Source: Rhodospirillaceae bacterium
GTDB taxonomy: Bacteria > Pseudomonadota > Alphaproteobacteria > Dongiales > Dongiaceae
Assembly (NCBI GenBank): GCA_016712715.1
Contig: JADJQM010000001.1
Location: 372,001 to 436,000, forward strand
Length of the DNA: 64,000 nucleotides
Reading direction: 5' to 3'
Shown here: positions 16,117 through 24,301 of the stretch, piece after piece
Layout of the letters: every line of letters starts with the position of its first letter
Position numbering within the stretch: position 1 is the first letter of the stretch
Notes under the pieces: model-generated
What the model saw: only the letters and a program-made list of their open reading frames with translations
Told to the model about the DNA's origin: nothing
Databases searched by the model: none
Program-made: the position numbers and the translations under genes

Positions 16117-17694
16117 ATGTCCAATGTGGAACCGCTTTCTGACGCCGTGGAAGGCCAGCCGGTTACCGGTCGCCGCTCGCGCTGTGGCTCCGACGCGAGG
16201 CGCGCCCTCCGCCAGAAGCCGACCATCCTCCAGAACCCCTATATCGTGCGCAATATCCCGCTCGTGACGGTGCTGGACGAAGACGGCTTGAGCATCATCG
16301 AGCGCAATGCCGACACCATCCTGCAAGAAATCGGCATCGAGTTCCGCGACGAGCCGGAAGCACTGGAACTGTGGAAAAAGGCCGGCGCCGATGTAAAGGG
16401 CACTCGCATCCGATTCCCGCGCGGTCTGCCGCGCTCGATCATTCAGAAATCAGCGCCCAAGCAGTATATTCAGTACGCCCGCAACCCGGAGCGTAACGTC
16501 CAGATCGGCGGCAATGCGACCGTCTTCGCGCCGGTCTATGGCCCGCCCTTCGTGCACGACCTCGACAATGGCCGCCGCTACGCGACCATCGCCGACTTCC
16601 AGAATTTCGTGAAGCTCGCTTATATGTCGCCCTCGATCCATCATTCGGGCGGCACGGTCTGCGAGCCGGTCGATCTGCCGGTGAACAAGCGGCATCTCGA
16701 CATGGTCTACAGCCATATGAAGCTATCGGATAAGCCGTTCATGGGCTCGGTCACGGCGCCCGAACGCGCCGAGGACACCGTCGCCATGGCCCGCATCCTG
16801 TTCGGCGAGGAATTCGTCGCCAAGAACACGGTCATCACCAGCCTCATCAACGCCAACTCGCCGATGGTCTGGGACGGCACCATGCTGGGGGCGATGAAAG
16901 TCTACGCCCGTGCCAACCAGGCCTGCATCACGACACCTTTCATCCTCGCCGGCGCCATGAGCCCGGTGACGGCCGCAGGCACGCTGGCCCAGGTTCTCTC
17001 CGAAGTCCTGGCTGGCGCCGGTACCTCGCAGCTCTACAATCCCGGCGCGCCGGTGATCTTCGGCGTGTTCGCGTCGTCGATCTCGATGCAGTCGGGCGCG
17101 CCGACCTTCGGCACACCGGAGCCGACCCTGGTGTCGCTGGCAGCAGCACAGCTCGCGCGTCGTCTCGGCATCCCCTTCCGCACCGGCGGCTCGCTCTGCG
17201 GCTCCAAGATTGCCGATGCGCAGGCGGCTTACGAAAGCGCCCAGACCCTGCTGCCGACTCTCCAGGCCGGCACCAACTTCGTGCTGCATGGCGCCGGTTG
17301 GCTCGAAGGCGGCCTCTCGGCCGGCTACGAGAAGTTCATCATGGATGCAGACCAGCTCGGCATGATGCAGACGCTCGCCAGGGGTATCGATCTCAGTGAA
17401 AACGGCCAGGCGCTGGATGCCATCCGCGAAGTTGGCCCCGGCAGCCATTTCCTGGGCTGCGCGCATACCCAGGCCAATTTCGAAACGGCCTTCTATCGCT
17501 CCAACATCGCCGACAACAACTCGTTCGAGCAGTGGGAAGCCGAAGGCGCCCAGGACGCCGCCACCCGCGCCAACAAGATCTACAAGCGCATGCTGTCGGA
17601 ATATGAAGCCCCGACGCTGGATCCCGCCATCGACGAGGCGCTGAAGGAGTTCATCGCCAAGAAGAAAGCGGCGACCCCGGATAGCAACGTCTGA
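16117..17694 (+). CDS. MttB-type trimethylamine methyltransferase family protein (non-pyrrolysine)
   Basis: A 525-residue TIM-barrel methyltransferase of the MttB superfamily. Members move a methyl group from a quaternary or tertiary amine to a corrinoid protein; non-pyrrolysine members include glycine betaine methyltransferase MtgB. Conserved segments include GTVCEPVDLPVNKRHLDMVY near residue 190, TPFILAGAMSPVTAAGTLAQ near 285, FGTPEPTLVSLAAAQLARRL, and the C-terminal GPGSHFLGCAHTQANFETAF. There is no in-frame TAG, so no pyrrolysine. No corrinoid protein gene is adjacent. GGGAAAGG lies upstream of ATG 16117. It is divergent from the dimethylglycine-dehydrogenase-like gene and ends in a strong terminator, so it is monocistronic. 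It is about full length and paralogous to the gene at 33928. Confidence 0.92.
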   Translation: MSNVEPLSDAVEGQPVTGRRSRCGSDARRALRQKPTILQNPYIVRNIPLVTVLDEDGLSIIERNADTILQEIGIEFRDEPEALELWKKAGADVKGTRIRFPRGLPRSIIQKSAPKQYIQYARNPERNVQIGGNATVFAPVYGPPFVHDLDNGRRYATIADFQNFVKLAYMSPSIHHSGGTVCEPVDLPVNKRHLDMVYSHMKLSDKPFMGSVTAPERAEDTVAMARILFGEEFVAKNTVITSLINANSPMVWDGTMLGAMKVYARANQACITTPFILAGAMSPVTAAGTLAQVLSEVLAGAGTSQLYNPGAPVIFGVFASSISMQSGAPTFGTPEPTLVSLAAAQLARRLGIPFRTGGSLCGSKIADAQAAYESAQTLLPTLQAGTNFVLHGAGWLEGGLSAGYEKFIMDADQLGMMQTLARGIDLSENGQALDAIREVGPGSHFLGCAHTQANFETAFYRSNIADNNSFEQWEAEGAQDAATRANKIYKRMLSEYEAPTLDPAIDEALKEFIAKKKAATPDSNV

Positions 17695-17714
17695 TCCACG
17701 GATCATGAGTTCGG

Positions 17715-17746
17715 AAAGGGCGTCCCTCGGGACGCCCTTTTCGTTT
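17715..17746 (+). terminator. rho-independent terminator of the MttB-like gene
   Basis: Eleven-base arms AAAGGGCGTCC / GGACGCCCTTT around CTCG, followed by TTCGTTTT. It begins 21 bases after the stop codon. Confidence 0.92.
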
Positions 17747-17795
17747 TGCCACAATTTGGCCCTTTCACCGCCCAACTGCGCGGCTATGAGAGGGC

Positions 17796-18320
17796 ATGAT
17801 CCTCAGACCCATCCTGGCGATCTTCTTCGCGAGCCTCGTCGGCATCGTTGTCGGTGCCTTGTGGCGCGGTGAAGTGTCGATTTCAGCGGCCACCGCAGAA
17901 CAAGCGGCAGATTCTGTTTTTGTCGACAAATCGGAACGACGTCTGGATCTGCACCGAGATGGGCGGGTGATCCGATCTTACCGGGTCGCCCTGGGCGGTA
18001 ATCCCGCCGGGCCGAAGCGACGCGAGGGGGACGAGCGCACGCCGGAAGGCCACTATGTCATCGACTGGCGCAACCCGAAGAGCGCCTATCATCTCTCCTT
18101 GCATATTGATTATCCGCGACCTGCCGATCGCGCTGCGAGTGCCGGGTTGGGTGTGCCGCCGGGCGGCGACATCTTCATTCACGGCCTGCCGAACTTCTGG
18201 CCTGGTGCGACGGCACCCAAGATCGATTGGACGGAGGGCTGCATCGCGCTCGACAATGCCGAGATCGAAGAGATCTGGCACCTGGTGCCGGACGGTACGC
18301 CGATCTTGATTGTGCCCTGA
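17796..18320 (+). CDS. YkuD-family L,D-transpeptidase
   Basis: A 174-residue exported protein with an N-terminal hydrophobic segment (LAIFFASLVGIVVGALW) serving as signal or anchor. The YkuD domain follows: VDKSERRLDLHRDG is the usual first strand, then GDERTPEGHY, and the catalytic region IFIHGLPN with its histidine near residue 128 and EGCIALDNAEIEEIW with the nucleophile cysteine near residue 148. Members cross-link peptidoglycan or attach proteins to it in the periplasm. It stands between the MttB-like gene and a convergent PAS gene whose stop codon abuts its own. Confidence 0.92.
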   Translation: MILRPILAIFFASLVGIVVGALWRGEVSISAATAEQAADSVFVDKSERRLDLHRDGRVIRSYRVALGGNPAGPKRREGDERTPEGHYVIDWRNPKSAYHLSLHIDYPRPADRAASAGLGVPPGGDIFIHGLPNFWPGATAPKIDWTEGCIALDNAEIEEIWHLVPDGTPILIVP

Positions 18321-18902
18321 TCAGAGCGCGCGGCCGCTCGGTGGTTCGATCATGGTGAAGTCGTCGATGCCGAGGCAATGCGTGACGTTGATGCCGTCTT
18401 CGGAGATCGGGAAACGCGCGAACTCGAATACGTGATCATCCCGATCCCCCCAACCGATCAGGGACAGGCCGTAGTTCGGCACACGCTGCTCGAAGATACG
18501 GCGATAGGTGTCGTGGGTGTCGACGATATCCTGCGCTGGCCAGATGGTCATCTCATCGACCCATTTGCCGCGCATCTCGGCGCCGTAGAAGCGCGCGACC
18601 TCGGTGCCGACCAACCGGTATTGCACGCGGAACGGCTCCGGCTGGATGGTCGCCAGCGACAGATAGGGCAATACGCCGCCCAAATAGAGCGCGTCGATGT
18701 CAGCGCGTGCCGGGAAGGTCTTGCCGAAGCACTGGCGCATCCAATAGGCCTGCACGGTCGCGATCATGTCGGATCGCCCCGTGGGCCCTGGGAGATAGTG
18801 GACCTCGCCCTTCCAATTGGCGGGGTCAAGGAGCTCGGATGCTGTCATCAGTTCTGCAACTTCAATCGGTCGTTTCGGAACAATGCCCCGTGGGGCGTGC
18901 AC
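18321..18902 (-). CDS. PAS domain-containing protein (PAS_5 type), copy 1
   Basis: A 193-residue cytoplasmic protein consisting mainly of the PAS_5-type domain common in alphaproteobacteria: ALYLGGVLPYLSLATIQP, FRVQYRLVGTEVARFYGAEM and the ending GINVTHCLGIDDFT. No output domain follows, so it may act as a stand-alone sensor or adaptor. An internal ATG at 18848 (MTASELLD) would also suit the family start. The next gene upstream on the strand is a second, shorter PAS protein 60 bases away, so the two may be cotranscribed. Function unknown. Confidence 0.75.
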   Translation of the reverse strand: MHAPRGIVPKRPIEVAELMTASELLDPANWKGEVHYLPGPTGRSDMIATVQAYWMRQCFGKTFPARADIDALYLGGVLPYLSLATIQPEPFRVQYRLVGTEVARFYGAEMRGKWVDEMTIWPAQDIVDTHDTYRRIFEQRVPNYGLSLIGWGDRDDHVFEFARFPISEDGINVTHCLGIDDFTMIEPPSGRAL

Positions 18903-18962
18903 AGCAATCTCTTCTATCGGTATGGCGAAATCGTGACGGTCTGAATCAAACGCGGTCGATGG

Positions 18963-19400
18963 TCATCGCAAGAGAAAATGGCCATAAACGAGGACATGGC
19001 TGGGTGTCCTGCCATCGTTCGCCAAGGGCAGCAGCAGTGTTTCAAGCTCGATGAAGTTATGATCCCTGGCGACCTCGATCGAAAAGTCGATAATCCCGAA
19101 AGGATTGGCGACGGCGAGGTCGTAGTTTTCCAATACGAAGGCAAGAGCGTCACCTTGATAGACATCGCGGATGGTCTTGCCGGTTGGATTATGTCCACGG
19201 ACCTCGATCGCTCGTGTGCCGAGCTTGAGGTAACGGTAATCATGTGGCTGGGCGAGGATCTCGGTCACCAGCAGGCAGTGTTCGAGATCGGGAACGGCGT
19301 TTGCTGCTGCCCAATCTGCCAGGCTTGGCAGGCTTCCGTTTTTTCTGAGCTTGAGCCAGGCTTCATAGACGCGGCGGGATTCGTTGCTGGCACGCTGCAT
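18963..19400 (-). CDS. PAS domain-containing protein (PAS_5-like), copy 2
   Basis: A 145-residue protein resembling PAS_5 proteins: it opens with a short helix (WLKLRKNGSLPSLADW), and contains YRYLKLGTRAIEVRGHNPTG, comparable with FRVQYRLVGTEVARFYGAEM of the neighbour, then IDFSIEVARDHNFIELETLL, the last strands of a PAS fold. The two proteins are alike in architecture but diverged in sequence. No output domain is present. Function unknown; sensing of a small ligand is a guess from the fold. Confidence 0.65.
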   Translation of the reverse strand: MQRASNESRRVYEAWLKLRKNGSLPSLADWAAANAVPDLEHCLLVTEILAQPHDYRYLKLGTRAIEVRGHNPTGKTIRDVYQGDALAFVLENYDLAVANPFGIIDFSIEVARDHNFIELETLLLPLANDGRTPSHVLVYGHFLLR

Positions 19401-19550
19401 GGCCAGCTCACAGGAACCTTGTCACCCGCTCCCAGGACATTGCCATCCGACCCGATGATCGTGCGCCCGCGATCTTTCAATCTCTTCATCCCGCAGTTGC
19501 GAAGGAAGGTATCAAAGGCCCGCCCCGCCGACAATAGGCTAACGGTGGCT

Positions 19551-20318
19551 TCAGCCGAGAGCAGCGCGCCCGATGGCGAGGATCGCGATGGCCAGCAGGA
19601 AACCAAGGGCGATGCGCTGATAGGTGCGGGCCTTCGAGCGGTTGAAACATGCGGTCGCCGATGACATTGCCCAGTGCCATGACCGGGATCATCAGCAGCG
19701 CCAGCACAATGACTTTGAGATCGATGAGTCCCGCCATTGCCTGCGCGATGATACTCAGGCGGAAATGAAGAAGAAGTAGACGAGCAGCGACGCTCGCCCG
19801 ATTGCGACACCTTCGGGTGCTGCCAGGAAGTAGAGAATGACCGGCGGTCCACCCATCGCGGTGGCGCCGTTGAGGAGCCCGGAAGCGATGCCGATCCCGA
19901 CCTGCGCTGCGGTGTGCGGTCGTTCCTTGAAGCGATAGCCGCGCCACAAGGCCAGCACCGCCAGCAGCAGCACCAGGCCGATCAAGGCGCGCATGATGTT
20001 GGCGGGCAGATATGAGAGGGCCAGCACGCCGAACGGCGCGCCCAGCACCGCGCCGATGAGGAGGCGCCGGATGGCATGCCAATTCGCCACCCGCCAGGCA
20101 CGGCGCATCTGCTCGGCACCAGCCACCATGGCGACGATCGGAATGGCTGGCACCACGGCTGCCGGCTCGACGAACAGGGTGATCACAGGGACAGCGGCCA
20201 GGGCAAAACCGAAGCCGGTGAATCCGCGCAGGAAGCCGGCAAGGAAGACGGTTGCGAAGACCAGCGCTGCCGCGCCGGCACTCATCTCCGGCAGAACGGC
20301 GAAGAGGGCAGGTGGCAT
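19551..20318 (-). pseudogene. TauE/SafE family membrane permease, two frameshifts
   Basis: An inner-membrane protein of the TauE/SafE family, associated with export of sulfite, sulfonates or organic anions. The first 185 residues are in one frame, with FLRGFTGFGFALAAVPVITLF and NGATAMGGPPVILYFLA. At an AAA run at 19763-19765 the frame is lost; adding one T (minus strand) continues FFFIFRLSIIAQAMAGLID. At a second AAA run at 19645-19647, removing one T gives GDRMFNRSKARTYQRIAL and the last helix, ending at TGA 19551. Both repairs yield a normal protein of about 255 residues, so assembly errors are suspected. It is followed by two PAS genes and preceded by yciB on the same strand. Confidence 0.85.
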
Positions 20319-20328
20319 GGGTGAGATG

Positions 20329-20898
20329 TCAGCCGGGCTCGCCGGGCGTTTCGATCATATGGCGCTTCATCAACGGCATCTGCGCCAGGCTGAACAGCAG
20401 GGTCAGGCCGACGATTCCGAAAAGCTTGAAATTCACCCAAAAGCCCTCAGAAAAATTGCGCCAAATGATCTCGTTCAGAATTGCCATACAGGTGAAGAAA
20501 ATTGCATAGCGCCAAGTGAGTTGCCGCCAGCCGGAATCGTTCAGTTTCAGCGCTTCTCCCAGAACATATTGCAGGGTTGGTCGCCTTAAAATAGCTCCGC
20601 CGAACAGCACGATGGCGAAGAGCGCCTGCACAACCGTTGGCTTCATTTTCACATACGAGTTGTCGTGCAGCACCAGCGTCAGTGTACCGAACAAGAGAAC
20701 CACAACGGCCGTGACACGTTGCATCGGCGAAATTTTCCGCGTCGTCCAGTAGCCTATGGCGACGCAGACAACTGTGGCTGCCATAAGAACGCCCGTCGCT
20801 ACCCGCAGATCGTAAACCTTGAAGGCGATGAAAAACACGACCAATGGGCCGAATTCCACAGCGGGCTTTATCCATTTCGGGGCGGTTGGTGTGGTCAT
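20329..20898 (-). CDS. yciB: YciB/IspZ family inner-membrane protein (septation protein A)
   Basis: A 189-residue membrane protein with five or six hydrophobic helices. Family hallmarks are FGPLVVFFIAFKVYDL at residues 16-31, KMKPTVVQALFAIVLFGG near residue 85, and LTWRYAIFFTCMAILNEIIWRN near 128. YciB affects cell envelope integrity and septation; the molecular activity is not established. It starts at ATG 20898, divergent from carbonic anhydrase, and its end lies 10 bases from the start of the TauE gene on the same strand. Confidence 0.93.
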   Translation of the reverse strand: MTTPTAPKWIKPAVEFGPLVVFFIAFKVYDLRVATGVLMAATVVCVAIGYWTTRKISPMQRVTAVVVLLFGTLTLVLHDNSYVKMKPTVVQALFAIVLFGGAILRRPTLQYVLGEALKLNDSGWRQLTWRYAIFFTCMAILNEIIWRNFSEGFWVNFKLFGIVGLTLLFSLAQMPLMKRHMIETPGEPG

Positions 20899-20993
20899 TG
20901 CCCAGTGCCGGTCCTATTGTTCTGGTGCAGCGCGGCATGGTATGCGAGGGCGGCGTCTCTGCCTAGTCCCCGCTCCCGAAGCCAAGGTCGATC

Positions 20994-21653
20994 ATGTCCG
21001 AAAAGACCCACGCCCAGATCTTCCAGCGCAACCGCGCCTGGTCCGAACGTCAGATTGCGGCGGATCCAGACTATTTCAAGCGCCTCGCCGAACAGCAGGC
21101 ACCGAAATATTTCTGGATTGGCTGCTCCGACGCCCGGGTCCCGGCCAACCAGATCCTCGACCTGCCGCCGGGCGAGATCTTCGTCCACCGCAACATTGCC
21201 AATCTGGTCTACCACATCGACACCAATTGCCTGTCGGTCCTGGAGTTCGCGGTCAATGTGTTGAAGGTCGAACACATCATCATCTGCGGCCATTACGGCT
21301 GCGGTGGTGTGCGCGCTGCCATGGGCAATTCGGAGCTTGGCCTCATCGACAATTGGCTGCGCCAGATCAAGGATATTTACGCCGCCAATGCCGAGCTTCT
21401 GGAAGCCGAGGCGAACCTGGAGAAGCGCCTCAACATGCTGTGCGAGCTCAATGTCCGCCAGCAGGTGCGCAACATCTGCCACACGACCATCGTGCAGAAC
21501 GCCTGGAAGTCCGGCCAGCAGCTCAGCGTCCATGGCTGGGCCTATTCGGTGCGCGATGGTCGCCTGCGCGATCTCGACTTCTGGGCCGACGGCGTCCACG
21601 ACGTGGACCCGATCTACCAGCTTCTCACCTTCGACGAGACACCGAGCTTCTAG
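20994..21653 (+). CDS. can: beta-class carbonic anhydrase
   Basis: A 219-residue zinc enzyme that interconverts carbon dioxide and bicarbonate in the cytoplasm. Zinc ligands are visible as C in FWIGCSDARVPANQI (near residue 44) and as H and C in IICGHYGCGGVRAAM (near residues 100-103). The D-R pair of CSDAR is the catalytic dyad. Length and the C-terminal GWAYSVRDGRLRDLDFW match E. coli Can. It is divergent from yciB and followed at 22 bases by a convergent EamA gene. Confidence 0.97.
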   Translation: MSEKTHAQIFQRNRAWSERQIAADPDYFKRLAEQQAPKYFWIGCSDARVPANQILDLPPGEIFVHRNIANLVYHIDTNCLSVLEFAVNVLKVEHIIICGHYGCGGVRAAMGNSELGLIDNWLRQIKDIYAANAELLEAEANLEKRLNMLCELNVRQQVRNICHTTIVQNAWKSGQQLSVHGWAYSVRDGRLRDLDFWADGVHDVDPIYQLLTFDETPSF

Positions 21654-21674
21654 CTCCGAGCGGCGAGCATCGGC

Positions 21675-22622
21675 CTATTCCGGCAGTGCCGGATTCTCCG
21701 GCACGATCGCGGACTTCTTGCGCGCGTGATGGACCTCGCGCTGGGCGATGTAGAGATTGGCGGCGATGATGATGCCGGCGCCGATCAAGGTCTGCATCGT
21801 CGGCAATTCGCTCCACAGCGACCACCCGAAGAACAGAGCCCAGATCAGCGCGGTGTACTCGATCGGCGCCAGCATCGAGGCTTCACCGCTGCGGAAAGCG
21901 CGGATCATTGCCAGCTGCGCCAGGGCGCTGCTGGTTCCCTGCAGGAGCATGATCCACCAATCGGACCCGCTCGGCCATTGCCATTCCAGGGCAGCCAGGG
22001 GGACGACGATGATCAGCGTCGCCGCCGAGGTGTGGAACAGGATGTTGTGCGAACTGTCCTTGCCGGACACGCTTCGCAAGGTAATCAACACCAGAGCATA
22101 GAGAAGGGCGGAGGCCAGCACGAACAGCGCACCGAGGTTGAGATGCGTGAAGAAATTGCCTTCATCCTGCGGCACGGCGATGAGGGCAACGACCACGCCG
22201 ACAAATCCCACCAGCACCGCCATCCAGCGGCGTAAGCCGACTTCCTCGCCGATCAGGGGACCGGAGAGCGCGGTCAGGAACAAAGGTGCGGCGAAGGCAA
22301 TGGCGATGCAGTCGACCAGTGGCAACAGGCGCAGGCCTTCGAAGAAAGTATAGCCAGTTGCCATGATCAGCACGCTGCGCATGGCGTGGAGTTTGAAATG
22401 GCTGGTCTTCAGCCGGAACGGATTGCCGGTCGCGCGGAAGGTGAGATAGAGCGCCACGAACAAGGCCGGCACGCGGCCGACCGCCAGGATCTGCCAGGTA
22501 TGGTAGCCGGCCGTCAGCCACTTGGTGCTGGCATCGGCGACGCCGAAGAGGAAGACACCAACGGCCATGAAGAACATGGCGCCCATCGGCGACATCAGCT
22601 TGTTGGGTGGCTGCAGCTTCAT
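21675..22622 (-). CDS. EamA (DMT) family permease, tandem copy 2
   Basis: A 315-residue inner-membrane protein with ten hydrophobic helices in two EamA repeats. The first repeat contains GVFLFGVADASTKWLTA, the second LASALLYALVLITLR and YTALIWALFFGWSLWSELP. Members export amino acids, metabolites or drugs. ATG 22622 is chosen because it overlaps the stop of the upstream EamA gene by four bases (ATGA), so the two are translationally coupled. The frame is open further upstream to 22907, but that part is the neighbour's coding sequence. The close paralogy suggests a tandem duplication. Confidence 0.88.
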   Translation of the reverse strand: MKLQPPNKLMSPMGAMFFMAVGVFLFGVADASTKWLTAGYHTWQILAVGRVPALFVALYLTFRATGNPFRLKTSHFKLHAMRSVLIMATGYTFFEGLRLLPLVDCIAIAFAAPLFLTALSGPLIGEEVGLRRWMAVLVGFVGVVVALIAVPQDEGNFFTHLNLGALFVLASALLYALVLITLRSVSGKDSSHNILFHTSAATLIIVVPLAALEWQWPSGSDWWIMLLQGTSSALAQLAMIRAFRSGEASMLAPIEYTALIWALFFGWSLWSELPTMQTLIGAGIIIAANLYIAQREVHHARKKSAIVPENPALPE

Positions 22623-23497
22623 GTCCTGCGCTTCATGGCTTCGCGGTGAGCGATATAGAGGCTGGCGGCAATGATGATAACGGCGCCGCCAATCACCTGG
22701 ATGGTCGGCAACTCGTCCCAGAAAATGTAGCCGAACAGGCCCGCCCAGACGAGGGCGGTATATTCCAGCGGCGCCAGCAGCGAGGCCTCGCCGACGCGGA
22801 AGGCGCGGATCATGAAGATCTGGGCAATTGTGCTGCACAATCCCTGGATCAGGAACAGCAACCAGCCCATCGGTGTCGGCCATTGCCATTCGAGGAGTGC
22901 CGGCCACATCGCCGCCAACCCGCTGAACAGCGTGCCGTAGAAGATGATGTTATGGCCCTTCTCGCGCCCCACCAGTGGGCGCAGCCAGATCTGGCCCATG
23001 GCGTAGGTGAGGGCGGCGCAGAGCGCCAGGATGGCACCGATGCCGATACCGTGACGGCCCGGTTCGACGGCGATGACGACGCCAACAAACCCGATGATCA
23101 CGGCGCTCCAGCGGCGCCAGCCGACTTTCTCGCCCAGGATCGGCCCGGACATCGCCGTGATGAACAAGGGTGCGGCAAAGGCGATGGCGATCGCATCCGC
23201 CAGCTCGATATAGCGCAGGCATTCGAAGAAGGTCCAGGTGGTCGCGATGACCAGCACCGAGCGCATCATATGCGTGCGCAGGAAACCGGTGCGGAAGGCA
23301 AACATGCTGCGATGCTGATAGCCAACACTGATCACCATGGCCGTGATCGTCACCACGCGCGAGAGCATAATGATCTGCCAGGTGCCGTAATCCTCGGTGA
23401 GCTTCTTGGTGACCGCGTCCAGGATCGAGAAGCAAAACACGCCCAGCACCATGTAGATCATGGCGTGAATGAGGGCCTTGGAACTGGGTGGGGTCAT
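22619..23497 (-). CDS. EamA (DMT) family permease, tandem copy 1
   Basis: A 292-residue ten-helix permease. It shares long segments with the downstream copy, for instance IAIAFAAPLFITAMSGPILG versus the copy's IAIAFAAPLFLTALSGPLIG, and FGYIFWDELPTIQ near the C-terminus. It ends in TGA overlapping the start of the next gene. The substrate cannot be told. Upstream on the same strand, beyond a strong terminator, lies the sarcosine oxidase operon, so the permeases form a separate unit. Confidence 0.88.
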   Translation of the reverse strand: MTPPSSKALIHAMIYMVLGVFCFSILDAVTKKLTEDYGTWQIIMLSRVVTITAMVISVGYQHRSMFAFRTGFLRTHMMRSVLVIATTWTFFECLRYIELADAIAIAFAAPLFITAMSGPILGEKVGWRRWSAVIIGFVGVVIAVEPGRHGIGIGAILALCAALTYAMGQIWLRPLVGREKGHNIIFYGTLFSGLAAMWPALLEWQWPTPMGWLLFLIQGLCSTIAQIFMIRAFRVGEASLLAPLEYTALVWAGLFGYIFWDELPTIQVIGGAVIIIAASLYIAHREAMKRRT

Positions 23498-23637
23498 GGC
23501 GCGGGCTGCACGGCAGTTTCGGGCTCAGACCAAGTGGACCGGACCTCTTATACGCCTGAATAGCATGGCGATCGGTTGGTGAGGGCTTCGTTTAATGCGT
23601 GCCGGTCATGCGGGTCTGCTTTCGCGCTGCAGCAACG

Positions 23638-23667
23638 AAAAAGGCCCGCTTTTCATGGCGGGCCTTT
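23638..23667 (-). terminator. rho-independent terminator of the soxBDAG operon
   Basis: Ten-base arms AAAGGCCCGC / GCGGGCCTTT around an eight-base loop, followed on the minus strand by TTTTTCG. It starts 23 bases past the soxG stop. Confidence 0.9.
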
Positions 23668-23689
23668 GTTCTTTGAGATGCGCCCTCCG

Positions 23690-24301
23690 TCAGTGGGCGC
23701 GAATGGCCAGCTTGTAATCGCGGCCGATCAGCCAGAACCATTGCCAGAGGTAATCGGCAAAGCTCTTGAGCACATAGATATCGAAGCTGGGCGCACCGTC
23801 GGTCTGGTCCAGCATGATGTTGGCCTTGGTGAGGCCAGTCTGCGCGCATTGGCCGGGGCCGAAGACGCGAGGATGGAGATCTAGACTGCAGCCACGCGCC
23901 AGCATGTCGCGCGCCTTGGCGCCCGACAGGGTAATGACAGCGCGACTTTCGGATACGTCGATCACCGCGGCGTGCTGGCCCGTGAAAGCCTGGCGCAGAT
24001 CGGCCACCAGCCTTTCCTCTGCACCGCTTGTGGTCACAACCCACCATTCGGTCGGGCCCAGCCACAGGATGCGGTAGGCGCCGGATTGCGCCGTGGTATT
24101 CGGCTTTACCGGCAGGTCGACACCGGTCACCGATTTGACGGCAGTCTTGAAGGCTTCGCCGCCGTCGCCGCGGATGTTGACGATAGCGCGGTGGGCGGAT
24201 TCACCGATCACGACCTCGGCGCTGGCCACGTCACTCTTGGCGGCGGCCGCGGTCAGGCCGAAATGCTGCAGCGGGCTGCGGCGGGTATAGCTTTCAGCCA
24301 T
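23690..24301 (-). CDS. soxG: sarcosine oxidase subunit gamma
   Basis: Fourth gene of a soxB-D-A-G operon; 203 residues. The gamma subunit is related to the GcvT fold and belongs to the heterotetrameric sarcosine oxidase. Recognisable segments are RRSPLQHFG at the start, ILWLGPTEWWVVT near residue 80, IDVSESRAVITLSGAKARDML near 115 and the end FDIYVLKSFADYLWQWF. ATG 24301 is chosen since it overlaps the soxA stop by eight bases; a start at 24316 would also be in frame. A terminator follows. Confidence 0.93.
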   Translation of the reverse strand: MAESYTRRSPLQHFGLTAAAAKSDVASAEVVIGESAHRAIVNIRGDGGEAFKTAVKSVTGVDLPVKPNTTAQSGAYRILWLGPTEWWVVTTSGAEERLVADLRQAFTGQHAAVIDVSESRAVITLSGAKARDMLARGCSLDLHPRVFGPGQCAQTGLTKANIMLDQTDGAPSFDIYVLKSFADYLWQWFWLIGRDYKLAIRAH

